Below the pieces are notes generated by a model, which made no database searches, was not told the origin of the DNA, and saw only the letters and a list, made by a program, of their open reading frames with translations. The translations under genes were made by a program, and so were the position numbers. A stretch of DNA of 64,000 bases from an uncultured Dorea sp. (GTDB lineage: Bacteria; Bacillota; Clostridia; Lachnospirales; Lachnospiraceae). This document shows positions 26,623-35,969 of this stretch, in pieces. The stretch lies in assembly GCA_910586965.1 (NCBI GenBank), contig CAJUMF010000015.1, positions 1-64,000 of the forward strand. Direction: 5' to 3'. Within the stretch, counting starts at the first letter, position 1. Every line of letters starts with the position of its first letter.

Positions 26623-27091
26623 TAACTTTGTGACGCTGGAGATTGGCAAGACGAAACATATCGCGCTGGTTGCCCACGACGGGAAGAAGAAAGCGCTGGT
26701 AGAGTGGTGTGATAAGAATAAAGAAATCCTGAAGGGGCATTTCCTGTGCGGCACGGGTACGACGGCGCGGCTCATCGCGGAGAAGACGGGCCTTCCGGTG
26801 AAGGGATACAACAGCGGTCCATTGGGAGGCGACCAGCAGATTGGGGCGAAGATTGTGGAGGGGCAGATTGATTTCATGGTATTTTTGTGGGATCCTTTGG
26901 AGGCACAGCCCCATGACCCGGATGTGAAGGCGCTCCTTCGTATCGCGGTGGTCTACGATATCCCGGTCGCGAACAATCTTGCGACGGCGGACTTTATGCT
27001 CCGTTCGGAGTATATGGACGGCACTTATGAGCGGAAGATTGAGAACTTTAATAAGACCGTCCAGGACCGGGTGGACCAGATGAAATCATAA
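26612..27091 (+). CDS. mgsA: Methylglyoxal synthase
   Basis: About 159 aa. The core has IALVAHDGKKKALVEWC, GTGTTARLI, SGPLGGDQQIGAKI and catalytic Asp in DPLEAQPHDPDVKAL, all diagnostic of MgsA. It converts dihydroxyacetone phosphate to methylglyoxal and phosphate. The start is uncertain: GTG 26603, ATG 26612 and ATG 26615 are in frame, and 26612 best fits the GAGGAAGGA site. The 5' end overlaps the preceding dehydrogenase gene. Confidence 0.95.
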   Translation: MMNDNFVTLEIGKTKHIALVAHDGKKKALVEWCDKNKEILKGHFLCGTGTTARLIAEKTGLPVKGYNSGPLGGDQQIGAKIVEGQIDFMVFLWDPLEAQPHDPDVKALLRIAVVYDIPVANNLATADFMLRSEYMDGTYERKIENFNKTVQDRVDQMKS

Positions 27092-27310
27092 GAGAGAAAG
27101 AGAGCGGGCCTTTGCGGGCGGCGGATGTGGAGTTTCGCTGCCTGTGAGAGGTCCTTATTATATACCTTAACGGACGAAGTCCGCCCGCCCCGAAAGGGGC
27201 AAGAATTAGGGGATGCCCTGTGGGTGTGAGAAATTTTCATATGAACAGGGTGAATAAAAAGTGAATTTTCATTGTTTGTGATTGAAAAAAGTGAAAATTG
27301 AGTATAATAT
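27092..27310. other. Spacer with small hairpins before a gene remnant
   Basis: This 219-bp spacer has two short inverted repeats, CGGAC-GAA-GTCCG at 27171-27183 and GCCCC-GAAA-GGGGC just downstream. An AT-rich stretch with GTGAATTTTCA and TGAAAATTGAG leads to TATAAT at 27303-27308. No coding sequence is supported. Confidence 0.4.
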
Positions 27311-28180
27311 AGGGAAAATTTCAGATGGTACAAGACAGAGTTTACAGAAGAAAAATATATTGCTCTTGGTCTGCGGAACATCCATGACGATCAGTATACG
27401 AATTTAGCATTGATTTTGTCTGACCAATGCCGGCATACCACGAAGATTGCTGTGTTTGGCGATGAACTTAACACGGTGTTCAAAGATGCAAAGGAGTTTG
27501 GCGGCTCTATTTTCAGACAGCTTGATGACAGCTATGCCTATCTGTCTTTGTGCAACCGCACAGCTGCCGCGTTCAAAGGCCTGGAGCGAGTCGAAAGGGC
27601 GGATTATCCCGAAGGAGCATTGCGCGAGGCGCTGCTTAATGCTCTTGTCCATCGGGACTACAGCTACAGCGGAAGTATTATTATCAATGTCAATGATTCG
27701 TGCATGGAGTTTATCTCTATCGGCGGACTGCTGCCTAGGCTTATGCCGGATGATATACGCAGCGGCATTTCTCAGCCCCGTAACCGTAAACTGGCGGAAA
27801 TCTTCCACAGATTGAAGTTGATTGAATCCTATGGCACCGATATCCGCAAAATCTATGCATTCTATAAGGACTGCGCCGTGCAGCCGCGCATTGAAGTGAC
27901 GCCGAATACGTTTAAACTGGTACTTCCTAATATGAATGCCAATGGAGAAACTGCGGAAACGGTGCTGGCAGCAACAAAGGCAGCTCCTGTGACTATTACG
28001 CCTCAGATAAAGACAGTGCTGGATTATCTGGCGGAGTATGGCGAAATGACAGATGAAGAGCTACAGGAGCTGCTTAATGTGAAAAAGACGAGAGCATATC
28101 TGATTGCCCGCCAGATGAATGAAATCGGGCTGATTGATATAACCGGCAGAGGTGCCGGGAAAAAATATAAGCTGAAATAA
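27311..28180 (+). pseudogene. N-terminally truncated ATP-binding (AlbA_2/HATPase_c_4) protein
   Basis: An open frame coding RWYKTEFTEEKYIALGL onward has no ATG at its beginning; the longest frame with a start uses TTG 27410. The product matches the middle and end of the AlbA_2-type ATP-binding, RecG-related transcriptional regulator family: LREALLNALVHRDYSYSG and RNRKLAEIFHRLKLIESYGTDI, then a winged-helix tail (MTDEELQELLNVKKTRAYLI). The N-terminal DNA-binding AlbA_2 domain (about 120-150 aa) is missing. A decayed remnant is most likely; a short functional product from TTG is possible. Confidence 0.7.
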
Positions 28181-28214
28181 TTGGTGAAAGCTGATGCAAA
28201 TGGAAGTAAAAAAG

Positions 28215-28243
28215 TTGACATCCTTTTTTAACTGTGGTATGAT
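28215..28243 (+). promoter_or_regulatory. Promoter of SSS symporter (TTGACA-17-TATGAT)
   Basis: A consensus -35 TTGACA (28215-28220) and TATGAT (28238-28243) are spaced 17 bp apart. The predicted start near 28250 leaves a leader of about 65 nt that contains the paired GCTTTAAAGC repeats. Confidence 0.7.
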
Positions 28244-28259
28244 TTCAAGGTACTTTAAT

Positions 28260-28284
28260 GCTTTAAAGCGCAACGCTTTAAAGC
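28260..28284. repeat. Two copies of palindrome GCTTTAAAGC in the symporter leader
   Basis: GCTTTAAAGC occurs twice, separated by GCAAC. Each copy is self-complementary, so the pair can also fold as one hairpin in the RNA. The position just after the predicted transcription start fits an operator with two sites or an RNA leader element. Confidence 0.5.
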
Positions 28285-28316
28285 GGAATTGAGTTAGGAA
28301 AGATGAGGGAACTTTT

Positions 28317-29843
28317 ATGGCAGTCAAATTATTTTTACTTGTGATTTTCTTTGCGGTGATGGTGTCGGTAGGGCTTTACAGCAGGAGACATGCCACAAGC
28401 GTTGACGGGTTCGTGCTGGGTGGGCGTTCGGTGGGGCCGTGGCTTACGGCGTTTGCTTATGGTACGTCCTACTTTTCGGCGGTGGTGTTCGTGGGTTACG
28501 CGGGGCAGTTCGGCTGGAAGTACGGGATGGCGTCCACCTGGATCGGTCTTGGCAATGCGGTAATCGGGAGCCTTCTCGCGTGGGTAGTCTTAGGGCGGCG
28601 CACGAAGGTCATGACTCAGAAATTGAATTCCAAGACGATGCCGGATTTCTTCGGGGAGCGGTATGAGAGCAAGGCACTGAAGATTGCGGCGTCGGTTATC
28701 GTATTCATATTTCTGATTCCGTACACGGCATCGGTTTATAATGGATTGTCCCGGCTTTTCGGGATGGCGTTTAACATTCCGTATACATATTGCGTAATCG
28801 GCATGGCGGTGTTTACCGGGGTTTATGTAATCCTGGGCGGCTATATGGCGACGGCGATCAATGACTTTATCCAGGGAATCATCATGCTGGCGGGTATCTG
28901 CGCGGTCATCGGGGCGGTGCTTTCCGGGCAGGGAGGGCTTATCGAGGCGATTCGTAAAATGGCAGAGATGCCGAGCGATGTTCCGGTGACCATGGGGCAG
29001 CCAGGGGCGTTTACTTCATTTTTAGGGCCGGATCCTTTGAACCTTCTCGGGGTTGTGATATTGACTTCCCTTGGGACATGGGGTCTTCCGCAGATGGTTG
29101 GAAAATTCTATGCGATCAAAGATGAAAAATCCATCAATACGGGAACGGTCATCTCTACCATTTTTGCGGTGATCATCTCCGGCGGGTGTTATTTCCTCGG
29201 CGGGTTCGGGCGGCTGTTTGACAATGAGACGCTCTATGACGAGACGGGGGCAGTGATCTTTGACGGGATTGTGCCGTTCATGCTCTCCACGCTGCCGGAT
29301 ATCCTGATCGGCGTGGTAGTGGTGCTTGTGCTGTCGGCGTCTATGTCCACGTTGGCGTCGCTTGTGCTGACATCGAGCTCTACGCTGACCCTTGACCTTC
29401 TGAAGGACAATGTGATGAAGGATATGGACGAGAAGAAACAGGTGCGGACAATGCAGGTGCTGGTGGTGTTCTTTATCGTGCTGTCTGTAGTGATCGCCCT
29501 TGACCCGCCGACCTTTATCGCGCAGCTTATGGGAATCTCATGGGGCGCTCTTGCGGGAGCATTTTTAGCGCCGTTCATGTACGGGCTGTACTGGAAAGGC
29601 GTAACGAGGGCGGCTGTGTGGGCGAGCTTTGCGGCAGGCGTGGGGATTACGGTATCCAATATGTATTTCCACTATATTGCCTCTCCGATCAATGCGGGGG
29701 CGGCGGCGATGATTGCGGGGCTTATCGTAGTCCCGGCAGTGAGTGCGGTGACGCCGAAACTTGAGAGAGAGAAGATGGATGAAATCTTTATGTGCTATGA
29801 AGAGAAGGTGACCATATCTAAGAAACGTTCATTGGAGGAGTAA
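28317..29843 (+). CDS. Sodium:solute symporter (SSS family)
   Basis: 508 aa with about 13 membrane segments. SSS hallmarks are VDGFVLGGRSVGPWLTAFAYGTSYFSAVVFVGYAG at the N-terminus, and GGYMATAINDFIQGIIML and SASMSTLASLVLTSSSTLTLDL further in. The sequence is in the PutP/PanF neighbourhood, but the substrate (proline, pantothenate, monocarboxylate or another solute) cannot be assigned. It is preceded by a near-consensus promoter and stands as a single gene. Confidence 0.9.
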   Translation: MAVKLFLLVIFFAVMVSVGLYSRRHATSVDGFVLGGRSVGPWLTAFAYGTSYFSAVVFVGYAGQFGWKYGMASTWIGLGNAVIGSLLAWVVLGRRTKVMTQKLNSKTMPDFFGERYESKALKIAASVIVFIFLIPYTASVYNGLSRLFGMAFNIPYTYCVIGMAVFTGVYVILGGYMATAINDFIQGIIMLAGICAVIGAVLSGQGGLIEAIRKMAEMPSDVPVTMGQPGAFTSFLGPDPLNLLGVVILTSLGTWGLPQMVGKFYAIKDEKSINTGTVISTIFAVIISGGCYFLGGFGRLFDNETLYDETGAVIFDGIVPFMLSTLPDILIGVVVVLVLSASMSTLASLVLTSSSTLTLDLLKDNVMKDMDEKKQVRTMQVLVVFFIVLSVVIALDPPTFIAQLMGISWGALAGAFLAPFMYGLYWKGVTRAAVWASFAAGVGITVSNMYFHYIASPINAGAAAMIAGLIVVPAVSAVTPKLEREKMDEIFMCYEEKVTISKKRSLEE

Positions 29844-29934
29844 CTGTTCAGATAAGTGTTGTATTTTGCGGACGGGAATATTATAATGTAGAAGAGAGCA
29901 GTTGTGCAATAAATATAAGGGAGTAACCACTATT

Positions 29935-30588
29935 ATGAGCGGAGAGGATAAGATCCTGATTTTTGATATGGATGGCGTCGTGCTGGACAGTGAACCGCTG
30001 CATCAGAGGGCGAGAGAATTGATGTATGAGAAATACGGGGTTAAGTCGCTGGATTGTTTCCCGGATCCGATAGGAAAGTCTTCCTGCCTGTTTTGGAAAA
30101 CTGTTGCGGATATCTGCGGCATGACGTGGGATTCGAAACGGATGGAAGACGAGCAGTTCGCCCTTGTGGCCGAACAGGTGGAAACAGGGCATGTGCCGGT
30201 GACGGACGGACTTTTGGAAGTACTTAAGCGGGCAAAGGAAGAAGGCATTAAGACAGGGCTTGCCACATCTTCTGACAGAGTCATGGTGGAGCGCGTATTA
30301 TGGGCATTGGGAATTATCCAATATTTTGATGTGATCGTGACGGGAGATGAGGTTGCCAATAAAAAGCCGTTCCCTGACGTGTATGAGCGTGTCCTTGAGA
30401 TTGCAGGGATAAGACCTGGTCAGGCAGTTGCAGTAGAAGATTCCACAGCGGGTGTAGAGGCTGCGAAGAGCGCAGGAATTTACTGCTACGGTTACCGCAA
30501 CGAGACATCGGGAGAACAGGATTTGGGAAAGGCAGACAGAGTTATAACGTATCTCGGGGATGTGAAAATAAGCGGAAACGAGAATTGA
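29935..30588 (+). CDS. HAD-family phosphatase (beta-phosphoglucomutase-like)
   Basis: 217 aa from ATG 29935 (AAGGGAG upstream). It has HAD motif I FDMDGVVLDSEP, motif II TSSDR, the lysine/motif III region TGDEVANKKPFPDVYERVL and VAVEDSTAGVEAAKSAG. The DxDGVxxDSE form is that of subfamily IA phosphatases and beta-phosphoglucomutases. The sugar-phosphate substrate is not identifiable. A terminator follows. Confidence 0.9.
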   Translation: MSGEDKILIFDMDGVVLDSEPLHQRARELMYEKYGVKSLDCFPDPIGKSSCLFWKTVADICGMTWDSKRMEDEQFALVAEQVETGHVPVTDGLLEVLKRAKEEGIKTGLATSSDRVMVERVLWALGIIQYFDVIVTGDEVANKKPFPDVYERVLEIAGIRPGQAVAVEDSTAGVEAAKSAGIYCYGYRNETSGEQDLGKADRVITYLGDVKISGNEN

Positions 30589-30641
30589 GTTTATTATGAT
30601 GGAAGCAGAACAAATATTTTGTGCAATTATATGATAAAAAT

Positions 30642-30692
30642 AGCAGGACGTTCAAGAGAGGTTCAAATCCTGGGGAATGTCCTGCTTTTTTG
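30642..30692 (+). terminator. Terminator after HAD gene
   Basis: AGCAGGACGTTC pairs with GAATGTCCTGCT (one mismatch), followed by a six-T run. It separates the HAD gene from the two-component system. Confidence 0.75.
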
Positions 30693-30749
30693 CGTAATTT
30701 GATGATTGTCATGAATGGGCAGTTCGTCTGAAAATTTAAAGGAGGCCAT

Positions 30750-31466
30750 ATGAAACGGATTTTTTTGGTGGAAGATGACAGTGCGATTGCGAAAAACCTT
30801 TCCCTCCTGCTGCGGGGGGAGGGCTTTGCGGTTGCCCATGCGCCGAGCCGCAGCGAGGCGGCGAGGTGCCTTTCGGAGCACAGATTTGATTTGGCGCTGG
30901 TGGACATCTCGCTGCCGGACGGCAACGGCTTTGCGGTCTGCACAGAGATTAAGGAGAGGCAGGGGATTCCGGTAATCTTTCTCACCGCGTCGGGGGATGA
31001 GGCAAGCGTGGTCACGGGGCTTAATATGGGCGCGGACGATTATATCACCAAGCCGTTCCGCCCCCGGGAGCTTGTTGCTCGCATTAGGGCGGCTCTCAGG
31101 AAGAGAGGGAAGGACTCGTCTTCTTTTGCGGTCGGAGGGCTTTCTGTAGACACGGCAAGCGGGATTGTGAAGAAAAACGGCAGCGAAGTATACCTCTCCG
31201 CCCTGGAGTACCGCCTTTTGCTTGTGTTTGTGAGCAGTCCCAAGAGCATCATCACGAGAGACAGGCTGTTAAATGAGCTTTGGGACGCGGCGGGGGAATT
31301 TGTCACGGACAATGCGCTGACGGTATACATCAAGCGGTTGCGGGAAAAGATAGAAGATGACCCTGCCGCGCCCCGGATTATATTGACTGTCCGGGGAACG
31401 GGATACCGGCTGGGGAACGGATTGCCGGACGGAAAAGGGGCTGCCGGCAGGGGAGGGGAGAAGTGA
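30750..31466 (+). CDS. OmpR-family response regulator
   Basis: 238 aa. The receiver domain has IFLVEDDSAIAKNL, phosphoacceptor in LALVDISLPDGNG and ITKPFRPREL. The winged-helix domain at about 130-225 has YRLLLVFVSSPKSIITRDRLLNELWD and TVYIKRLREKIE. An AAAGGAGG site precedes it. It overlaps the kinase gene at the stop. It likely controls the ABC transporter genes at 32539-35801 in response to a peptide or envelope stress. Confidence 0.93.
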   Translation: MKRIFLVEDDSAIAKNLSLLLRGEGFAVAHAPSRSEAARCLSEHRFDLALVDISLPDGNGFAVCTEIKERQGIPVIFLTASGDEASVVTGLNMGADDYITKPFRPRELVARIRAALRKRGKDSSSFAVGGLSVDTASGIVKKNGSEVYLSALEYRLLLVFVSSPKSIITRDRLLNELWDAAGEFVTDNALTVYIKRLREKIEDDPAAPRIILTVRGTGYRLGNGLPDGKGAAGRGGEK

Positions 31467-32455
31467 TGTTTCGGAATCGGGAAATCAGATGGTTTGCGGC
31501 GCTGTTCTTTGTGATTGCGGGAGGAACAGCCGTCGCGTCATATCGGCTCTATCCGGCGGCAGGGCTCCTTGCCGCTTTTTCTTCTTTTCTGCTTGGACTG
31601 CTTACATTTCTTTTTACCCGGGAAAGGTACAAAAGGATTGCGGAGCTTTCCGAGGAGATTGACCAGGTGCTCCATGACGCCGACAAGGTGTATATCGCGG
31701 ACTGTGAGGAGGGGGAGCTGTCCATACTTAAGAGCGAGGTGGGGAAGATGACCCAGCGTATCCGGGAGCAGAACAATGCCCTGAAAAAAGAGAAGGAACG
31801 CCTGGCAGAGTCTTTAGCGGACATCGCCCACCAGCTTAGGACGCCGCTGACCTCGGCAAACCTGATACTTTCACTCCTTGAGAATCACCCGGGGAGGGAG
31901 GAGGAGAAGGAACTTCTCCGGGAGACCGAAGAGCTATTTGCCCGGATGGACATGCTGCTGACCTCTCTCCTAAAACTGTCGCGGATGGACGCTGGCATCA
32001 TCGTTTTTAAGAAAGAACAGATTGAGGTAAGGAGTCTTGTAAAGGCGGCTCTCCACCCTTTGCAGATTTCCATGGAGATTCATGAGGTGGCTGTTAAGCA
32101 GGATGTGCCGGAGGGGATTTTCATTGCCGGAGATTTTGAATGGCTGGCGGAAGGGCTTATGAACGTGCTCAAAAATTGCATGGAAAATGTGAAGGACCAC
32201 GGGAAAATCTTTATCTCCTGCCGGGATACGGCGCTCTATACGGAGATTGCGGTGCGCGACAGCGGGAAAGGATTTAAAGAAGGGGAGCTTTCCCGGGTGT
32301 TTGACCGGTACTACCGGGGGAAGGATACCCGCACGGCGGGGTTTGGCATCGGGCTGGCTCTCTGCAGGACAATCGTCACAAGGCAGGGCGGCACCATTGC
32401 CGCGAAAAACCGCCCGGAAGGCGGGGCGGTGTTCGTCATCCGTTTTCCAAAGTGA
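31466..32455 (+). CDS. Sensor histidine kinase of the ABC module
   Basis: About 329 aa. The start at ATG 31466 (GGAGGGGAG upstream) overlaps the regulator's TGA; a GTG at 31463 is also in frame. Two membrane helices near the N-terminus (about 8-50) have almost no extracellular loop, the intramembrane-sensing layout of Bce/Vra kinases. HisKA has SLADIAHQLRTPLTSANL and HATPase has FGIGLALCRTIV. In such modules the ABC permease often acts as the sensor. Confidence 0.92.
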   Translation: MFRNREIRWFAALFFVIAGGTAVASYRLYPAAGLLAAFSSFLLGLLTFLFTRERYKRIAELSEEIDQVLHDADKVYIADCEEGELSILKSEVGKMTQRIREQNNALKKEKERLAESLADIAHQLRTPLTSANLILSLLENHPGREEEKELLRETEELFARMDMLLTSLLKLSRMDAGIIVFKKEQIEVRSLVKAALHPLQISMEIHEVAVKQDVPEGIFIAGDFEWLAEGLMNVLKNCMENVKDHGKIFISCRDTALYTEIAVRDSGKGFKEGELSRVFDRYYRGKDTRTAGFGIGLALCRTIVTRQGGTIAAKNRPEGGAVFVIRFPK

Positions 32456-32470
32456 CAGAACTCTCACTTT

Positions 32471-32505
32471 AATGTCACGGAAATGTAAGCGGGAAGGTCT
32501 ATGAT
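32471..32505 (+). promoter_or_regulatory. Direct repeats AATGTcAC/AATGTaAG 11 bp apart and -10 TATGAT
   Basis: AATGTCAC (32471) and AATGTAAG (32482) repeat with an 11-bp period, one helical turn, as expected for an OmpR-type regulator dimer. They lie immediately upstream of TATGAT (32500-32505). This is a good candidate site for the regulator at 30750 acting on the ABC genes. Confidence 0.5.
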
Positions 32506-32538
32506 AAAGTCAGTTCAAAAGAAAGGAAGGCTTATATT

Positions 32539-33225
32539 ATGGAATTTTTAAAGATTCAGGATCTGTGCAAGGTGTACGGTGAGGGAGACAACCGGGTGGT
32601 CGCTCTTGACCATGTTTCCCTTGACATTAAAAAAGGAGAGTTCACGGCTATCATCGGCGCGTCGGGTTCCGGGAAATCGACGCTGCTCCACGCCATCGGC
32701 TGCGTAGATGTGCCGACCAGCGGGAAGATTTATCTCAACGGGCAGGATATCTATGCCCAGGACAGCGACCGGCTTGCCATATTCCGGAGGCGGCAGGTGG
32801 GGCTTATCTACCAGTTCCACAATCTGATTCCCACTCTTACGGTGGCGGAAAATATCACGCTGCCGATTCTCATGGACAGACGGAAGGTGAATGCAAAGCG
32901 GCTGTATGAGCTATTGCATCTTTTGGGACTTGAGGAGCGGAAAGGACACTTGCCGAACCAGCTCTCCGGCGGGCAGCAGCAGCGTGTCGCCATCGGGCGG
33001 GCGCTGATGAACGCGCCCCAGGTGATGCTTGCCGACGAGCCTACCGGGAGCCTTGACAGCAAGAACGGCCATGAGATCATCAAGCTGTTAAAGCAGAGTA
33101 ACCGGATGTATGGGCAGACGTTGCTCCTTGTTACCCATGATGAAAGCATTGCCCTGCAGGCAGACCGTATCATCGGAATCTCCGACGGGAGAGTCGTGCG
33201 GGATGAAAGGGTGGTGCGCTCATGA
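32539..33225 (+). CDS. ABC transporter ATP-binding protein (MacB/BceA type)
   Basis: 228 aa. It has Walker A GASGSGKSTLL, signature LSGGQQQRVAIGRAL, Walker B VMLADEPTGSLD and H-loop VTHDES. The type belongs to the MacB/LolD/BceA ATPases that work with FtsX-like permeases. Its stop overlaps the permease start by ATGA. It follows the two-component genes, suggesting an antimicrobial-peptide or lantibiotic resistance module. Confidence 0.94.
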   Translation: MEFLKIQDLCKVYGEGDNRVVALDHVSLDIKKGEFTAIIGASGSGKSTLLHAIGCVDVPTSGKIYLNGQDIYAQDSDRLAIFRRRQVGLIYQFHNLIPTLTVAENITLPILMDRRKVNAKRLYELLHLLGLEERKGHLPNQLSGGQQQRVAIGRALMNAPQVMLADEPTGSLDSKNGHEIIKLLKQSNRMYGQTLLLVTHDESIALQADRIIGISDGRVVRDERVVRS

Positions 33226-35801
33226 ACATTTTTTACAAAGTAGCACTTCAAGGATTAAAGAAAAATAAATCCCGGACGCTTGTAACCATCGTGGGCGTCG
33301 TACTCTCGGCTGCCCTTGTGACTGCGGGAGCCACTTTCGGCGTATCTCTTTTAGACTATATGGTGCGCGGGGCGGGGGAAAAGACCGGGAGCTGGCATGT
33401 GGCGTTTCAGGGAGCGGACGTTGGCTTTGCAAAGATGCGGGCAGAGGATGAGGATGCAAAGAAGGCTGTCATAACGGAGAACTTAGGCTATGCAGAGCTT
33501 GCGGGAAGTAAAGATAAAAAGAGCCCTTATGTGTTCGTCACCGCATACGATGCGGCAGCTTTTGACGCGCTGCCCATAGAGCTGATATCCGGGCGTCTGC
33601 CGGAGAATGGCAGCGAGGTTGTAGTATCCGGGGGCGTGATTACTTCCGGGGGCGTGAACGTCAAGGAGGGAGATACGCTAAAGCTTTCTTTGGGCGAGCG
33701 CGTAAAGAAGGGGAAGAAACTAAGGCAGTCGGAAAGTTATGAGAAAGGCGGGGAAAAGCTGGAGGTAAGGGAAGAGAGAGCCTATACCGTGGTGGGAATC
33801 TGTGCGAGGCTTTCCTATACGCAGTCCGGTGAGCCCGGGTTTACCCTGGTGACGAAAAAGGAGCCTGGGGAGGAATATTCAGACAATAATGTATTTGTAG
33901 AGCTTAAAAATCCCCGGCGCGCTAAGGCTTACGCAAAGGAGAAAGGAGAAGGGAACGCCGCCGTGCTCAATGAGGACGTGCTGCGGTTCATGGGCGCCTC
34001 CGGAAACGACGTTTTTACGCTGCTCCTTTATACGGTGGGAGGAATTGCAGTCGGCATCATCATGCTTGGCTCGGTATTTTTAATCCGCAATGCCTTCAGC
34101 ATTTCCTTAAATGAGCGAACCCGCCAGTTCGGCATCCTGATGTCGGTGGGGGCGACGAAAAAGCAGCTAAGAAACTCCGTGCTGTTTGAGGGGATTTGCA
34201 TCGGAACAGCGGGAATCCCGGCAGGAGTGCTCCTTGGGCTTGCGGGCATGAAAGCGGTGCTCCTCTTTGTGGCGGAGAATTTCCGGGGTATCCTCTACAG
34301 CGATGTTCCCTTAAAGCTGGTGCTGTCGGCTCCGGCAATCTTAGCGGCAGTGCTCATAAGCTTTCTGACCATACTGGTCTCCGCCTATCTTCCGGCGAGG
34401 AAGGCGGTTAAATTGCCGGTGATGGAGTGCATCCGCCAGACAAATGAGGTGAAACTGGAGGGCAGGAAGGTAAAGACAGGGCGTCTTTGCGGGTATTTGT
34501 TCGGGCTGCCGGGTATCCTTGCCGTCAAGAATTTTAAGCGGAACAAGCGGCGCTACCGAAGTATCATCCTCTCCTTGGCGCTGAGCATCATTATATTTGT
34601 CGTTACCAACAGCTTTGTCGCCGAGCTTAAGCAGGCGGCGGAGGCGGCGATTGTATTTACCACCTATAACGTGGCGTTTTCCATACCGGACGAGGAGTTG
34701 TCGGATGAGCAGATTTTTAAGCTCCAGGATGAGTTCCGGAAATCGGAGGATATTACAGAAATCTTTTATCAGATGAATCTGAACGGCTATGCGGCGGCAG
34801 AGACAGGGAGTCTTACCGATGAATTAAAGGAGGCATTAGAGATTCCGGAGGGGGAAAAGGAAATCAAGCTTTCGGCGACCGTGCAGATTGTAGATGACGA
34901 TGAGTACGAAAGGCTTGTAAAGGAGGCAGGGATTGAGAGGGAAGAAGGCGTCCTTGCCCTGGCGGCGGTGGATAACGGGGAGACGGGCCGTATGAAGGAG
35001 CCTGCGGATTTCGGGGATATGTTTCAGAACCTTTCGGAAGAACTCAGCCTTACCCTGCCGGAAGAGAGCGGCGGCAAAGAGGCAGGGCAGCCGGTTCCGG
35101 TAAAACTTAACTTTGTGAAGATGGTCCTGCCGGATATCCTCCCGATGCTTGACAGTGAAAAGGCGTCGGAGCAGGTACCTTATATCTTCCAGATTATTGC
35201 CCCGTATTCCATGAAAGAGAAGTTTCTTACGCCGGATACCCATATCGCTGCCAGGGGGCTTTCTGTCAGCTCGGACATTCCTTCCCGGACAGAAAGCGAC
35301 ATGAGAAAGATGATTTCCGGGTCGGGCATTTCCGGACGCTATCTTTTGCTCAACATGAACCGGATGGCGGAGCAGAATAACAATATCATCTTTATCGCCA
35401 ATGTGTTCTGCTATACCTTTATCGCTATGATTACGCTGATTGCTGTCGCCAATGTATTTAACACCATATCCACCAACATTAAGCTCAGGCGCCGGGAGCT
35501 TGCCATGCTGCGCTCCGTGGGGATGTCCGGGCGCTCGTTCCAGGATATGATGAATTTCGAGTGCATCCTTTACGGACTGCGGGCGCTTTTGTGGGGGATT
35601 CCGCTGTCGCTCCTTATCTCTTACGCGCTGTACCGGATGATGGAGTTCGGGGCGGGCAACATTGATTTTAACATCCCGTGGCTTGCCGTCTCCTTAAGTA
35701 TGCTGGGCGTGTTCCTCATCGTATTTGTGACGATGCTCTATTCCGTCAGCAAGATTAAGAAGGAAAATATCATTGATGCGCTGCGGGATGATATGGCATG
35801 A
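33222..35801 (+). CDS. FtsX-type ABC transporter permease
   Basis: 859 aa. There is an N-terminal membrane helix (about 18-43), then about 215 aa outside, and an FtsX block of three helices (about 265-400) containing NERTRQFGILMSVGATKKQLRNSVLFEG. A second helix, a second extracellular region (about 470-720) and a C-terminal FtsX block (RRRELAMLRSVGMSGRSF) follow. This duplicated layout is that of large permeases in peptide-resistance or lipoprotein-type ABC modules. It is the last gene of the set. Confidence 0.92.
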   Translation: MNIFYKVALQGLKKNKSRTLVTIVGVVLSAALVTAGATFGVSLLDYMVRGAGEKTGSWHVAFQGADVGFAKMRAEDEDAKKAVITENLGYAELAGSKDKKSPYVFVTAYDAAAFDALPIELISGRLPENGSEVVVSGGVITSGGVNVKEGDTLKLSLGERVKKGKKLRQSESYEKGGEKLEVREERAYTVVGICARLSYTQSGEPGFTLVTKKEPGEEYSDNNVFVELKNPRRAKAYAKEKGEGNAAVLNEDVLRFMGASGNDVFTLLLYTVGGIAVGIIMLGSVFLIRNAFSISLNERTRQFGILMSVGATKKQLRNSVLFEGICIGTAGIPAGVLLGLAGMKAVLLFVAENFRGILYSDVPLKLVLSAPAILAAVLISFLTILVSAYLPARKAVKLPVMECIRQTNEVKLEGRKVKTGRLCGYLFGLPGILAVKNFKRNKRRYRSIILSLALSIIIFVVTNSFVAELKQAAEAAIVFTTYNVAFSIPDEELSDEQIFKLQDEFRKSEDITEIFYQMNLNGYAAAETGSLTDELKEALEIPEGEKEIKLSATVQIVDDDEYERLVKEAGIEREEGVLALAAVDNGETGRMKEPADFGDMFQNLSEELSLTLPEESGGKEAGQPVPVKLNFVKMVLPDILPMLDSEKASEQVPYIFQIIAPYSMKEKFLTPDTHIAARGLSVSSDIPSRTESDMRKMISGSGISGRYLLLNMNRMAEQNNNIIFIANVFCYTFIAMITLIAVANVFNTISTNIKLRRRELAMLRSVGMSGRSFQDMMNFECILYGLRALLWGIPLSLLISYALYRMMEFGAGNIDFNIPWLAVSLSMLGVFLIVFVTMLYSVSKIKKENIIDALRDDMA

Positions 35802-35969
35802 TGAGACGGTGTGCGGCGTTTTTTGGAAAATTTTCGGAAAAATCTTTCGTTTTTCTTTCGAATTATGGAGCTAATCTCTTAAGATTTATCGATTATACTT
35901 GATACTAACATGAGGACAGGAGTGAAATGTCCGGAGACAGACTATAACGGATACAGGAGGAGAAAAGGG

